Origin: Deltaproteobacteria bacterium
Lineage (GTDB): Bacteria > Myxococcota > B64-G9
Direction of reading: 5' to 3'
Assembly (NCBI GenBank): GCA_030591745.1
Contig: JAUVAM010000297.1
Location: 1-5,689 of the forward strand
DNA length: 5,689 nucleotides
Both the position numbers and the translations under genes were made by a program. The notes below the pieces were generated by a model. That model was not told the DNA's origin. It did not search any database and saw only the letters and a program-made list of their open reading frames with translations. Of the stretch, positions 5,056 to 5,689 are shown piece by piece (position 1 is the stretch's first letter; each line of letters begins with the position of its first letter).

Positions 5056-5689
5056 ATGCGTCGACGATTATTGCTGGTTGGAGCGCTTTTTCTGTTCACC
5101 CTTAGTGCATGCCCCAAGCGAGGCCCGGTCGAGTCTGGTTCGACGGGAATGGAAACAGCCGGCACCTCATCGATTCGAGGCAGCGATGTGACCGCAGGTC
5201 TGCCTGCCGACAGCCTGGCGTACAGTCGTCTGGAGGTGAGCGAACTTTTAAAACTCCTGGAACGCACGGTGCTCTTTGTCGACAAAGACCTGGGCCAAGA
5301 GATGATCTTGCAGGCCAAAAAGCTGCATCAGGGTTTGCAGCGCATGGTGCGTAATCGTGGATTCCAGGCCGGACTGCTGGATCACTGGCAAGATACGCGT
5401 TTGCATCTTGTGGTGCTGCGACAAGAGGAGGCGGATCAGGCGGAAGGCGAGCTGAAGGCCAAGTCGCTCTCCAAGGGCGAGGTCTTGATGCGGAAGGCTC
5501 GACCCAGAGGCTTGTGGGGAGAGGATGCCTGTGTGTCGATAATCATCGAGACTGAGCCGGGGCTGGCCAAAGACTTCGTCGATCAAATCAGGGCTCTGTT
5601 GGTGAAGGAAGTCGAGGCAGGGGAGTCAGGCAAGGATTTTGTTTTCAGGGAGTTGGAGGTGGAAAAGGGACGCATGCTGCAGTTGGAGC
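5056..5689 (+). CDS. Lipoprotein of unknown function, cut by the right edge of the window
   Basis: The frame is open from ATG 5056 to the window end, giving 211 visible codons without a stop. Residues 1-19 are a lipoprotein signal: basic MRRRLL, hydrophobic core, and the lipobox L16-S-A-C19. The residue after the acylated Cys is Pro, not Asp, so by the E. coli sorting rule outer-membrane placement is more likely than inner-membrane retention. A Ser/Thr/Gly-rich linker (24-48) precedes a mixed alpha/beta region. LPADSLAY (49-56) recalls the opening of some periplasmic proteins of the DUF3352 kind, but this is a weak likeness. A strand at 115-121 (RLHLVVL) and the strand-helix pair at 158-185 (ACVSIIIE, then DFVDQIRALLVKEV) suggest a folded domain. 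I do not recognise the family. The gap of 14 bp to the protease gene implies one operon, so it may be a membrane partner, regulator or substrate of the protease; this is inferred from position only. Confidence 0.88.
   Translation, partial: MRRRLLLVGALFLFTLSACPKRGPVESGSTGMETAGTSSIRGSDVTAGLPADSLAYSRLEVSELLKLLERTVLFVDKDLGQEMILQAKKLHQGLQRMVRNRGFQAGLLDHWQDTRLHLVVLRQEEADQAEGELKAKSLSKGEVLMRKARPRGLWGEDACVSIIIETEPGLAKDFVDQIRALLVKEVEAGESGKDFVFRELEVEKGRMLQLE

Overview
The window holds four genes, all of which appear to encode exported envelope proteins. Two are complete plus-strand genes (55-813 and 1862-5041), one is a complete minus-strand gene (732-1745), and one is a plus-strand gene cut by the right edge (from 5056). 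There are no tRNA or rRNA genes, insertion sequences, CRISPR arrays or phage genes. The DNA is moderately GC-rich by eye. Sec signal peptides, a lipobox and a TonB/TolA-like domain point to a diderm (Gram-negative type) bacterium. The mix of FG-GAP propellers, a proline-rich TonB-like protein and a poorly recognisable lipoprotein reminds me of Myxococcota, Bradymonadota or other former deltaproteobacteria. That placement is a guess from style, not from a marker gene.

Layout: (1) 1-54 is a short leader with a hairpin next to a strong Shine-Dalgarno. (2) 55-813 encodes a secreted thioredoxin-fold-like protein with a CGLC motif and a cysteine-containing C-terminal domain. (3) 732-1745 (minus) encodes a signal-bearing protein with a proline-rich spacer and a TonB/TolA-type C-terminal domain. 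Its 3' end overlaps the first gene by 82 bp, tail to tail. (4) 1746-1861 is a divergent control region with a good extended -10 for the minus gene and an imperfect inverted repeat. (5) 1862-5041 encodes a 1059-residue secreted protein: signal peptide, small beta-rich module, trypsin-like protease domain of HtrA type with the full His-Asp-Ser triad, then about 740 residues of FG-GAP/VCBS-type repeats in place of PDZ domains. (6) 5056-5689 is the first 211 codons of a lipoprotein, 14 bp downstream and almost certainly co-transcribed with the protease.

The protease and lipoprotein look like a two-gene (or longer) envelope operon: a periplasmic or secreted protease with a large propeller surface beside a membrane-anchored partner. 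The thioredoxin-like and TonB-like proteins also act outside the cytoplasm, but nothing in the sequence ties them functionally to the protease. The most notable object is the protease-propeller fusion. I see no evidence for a defence system, mobile element or biosynthetic cluster.
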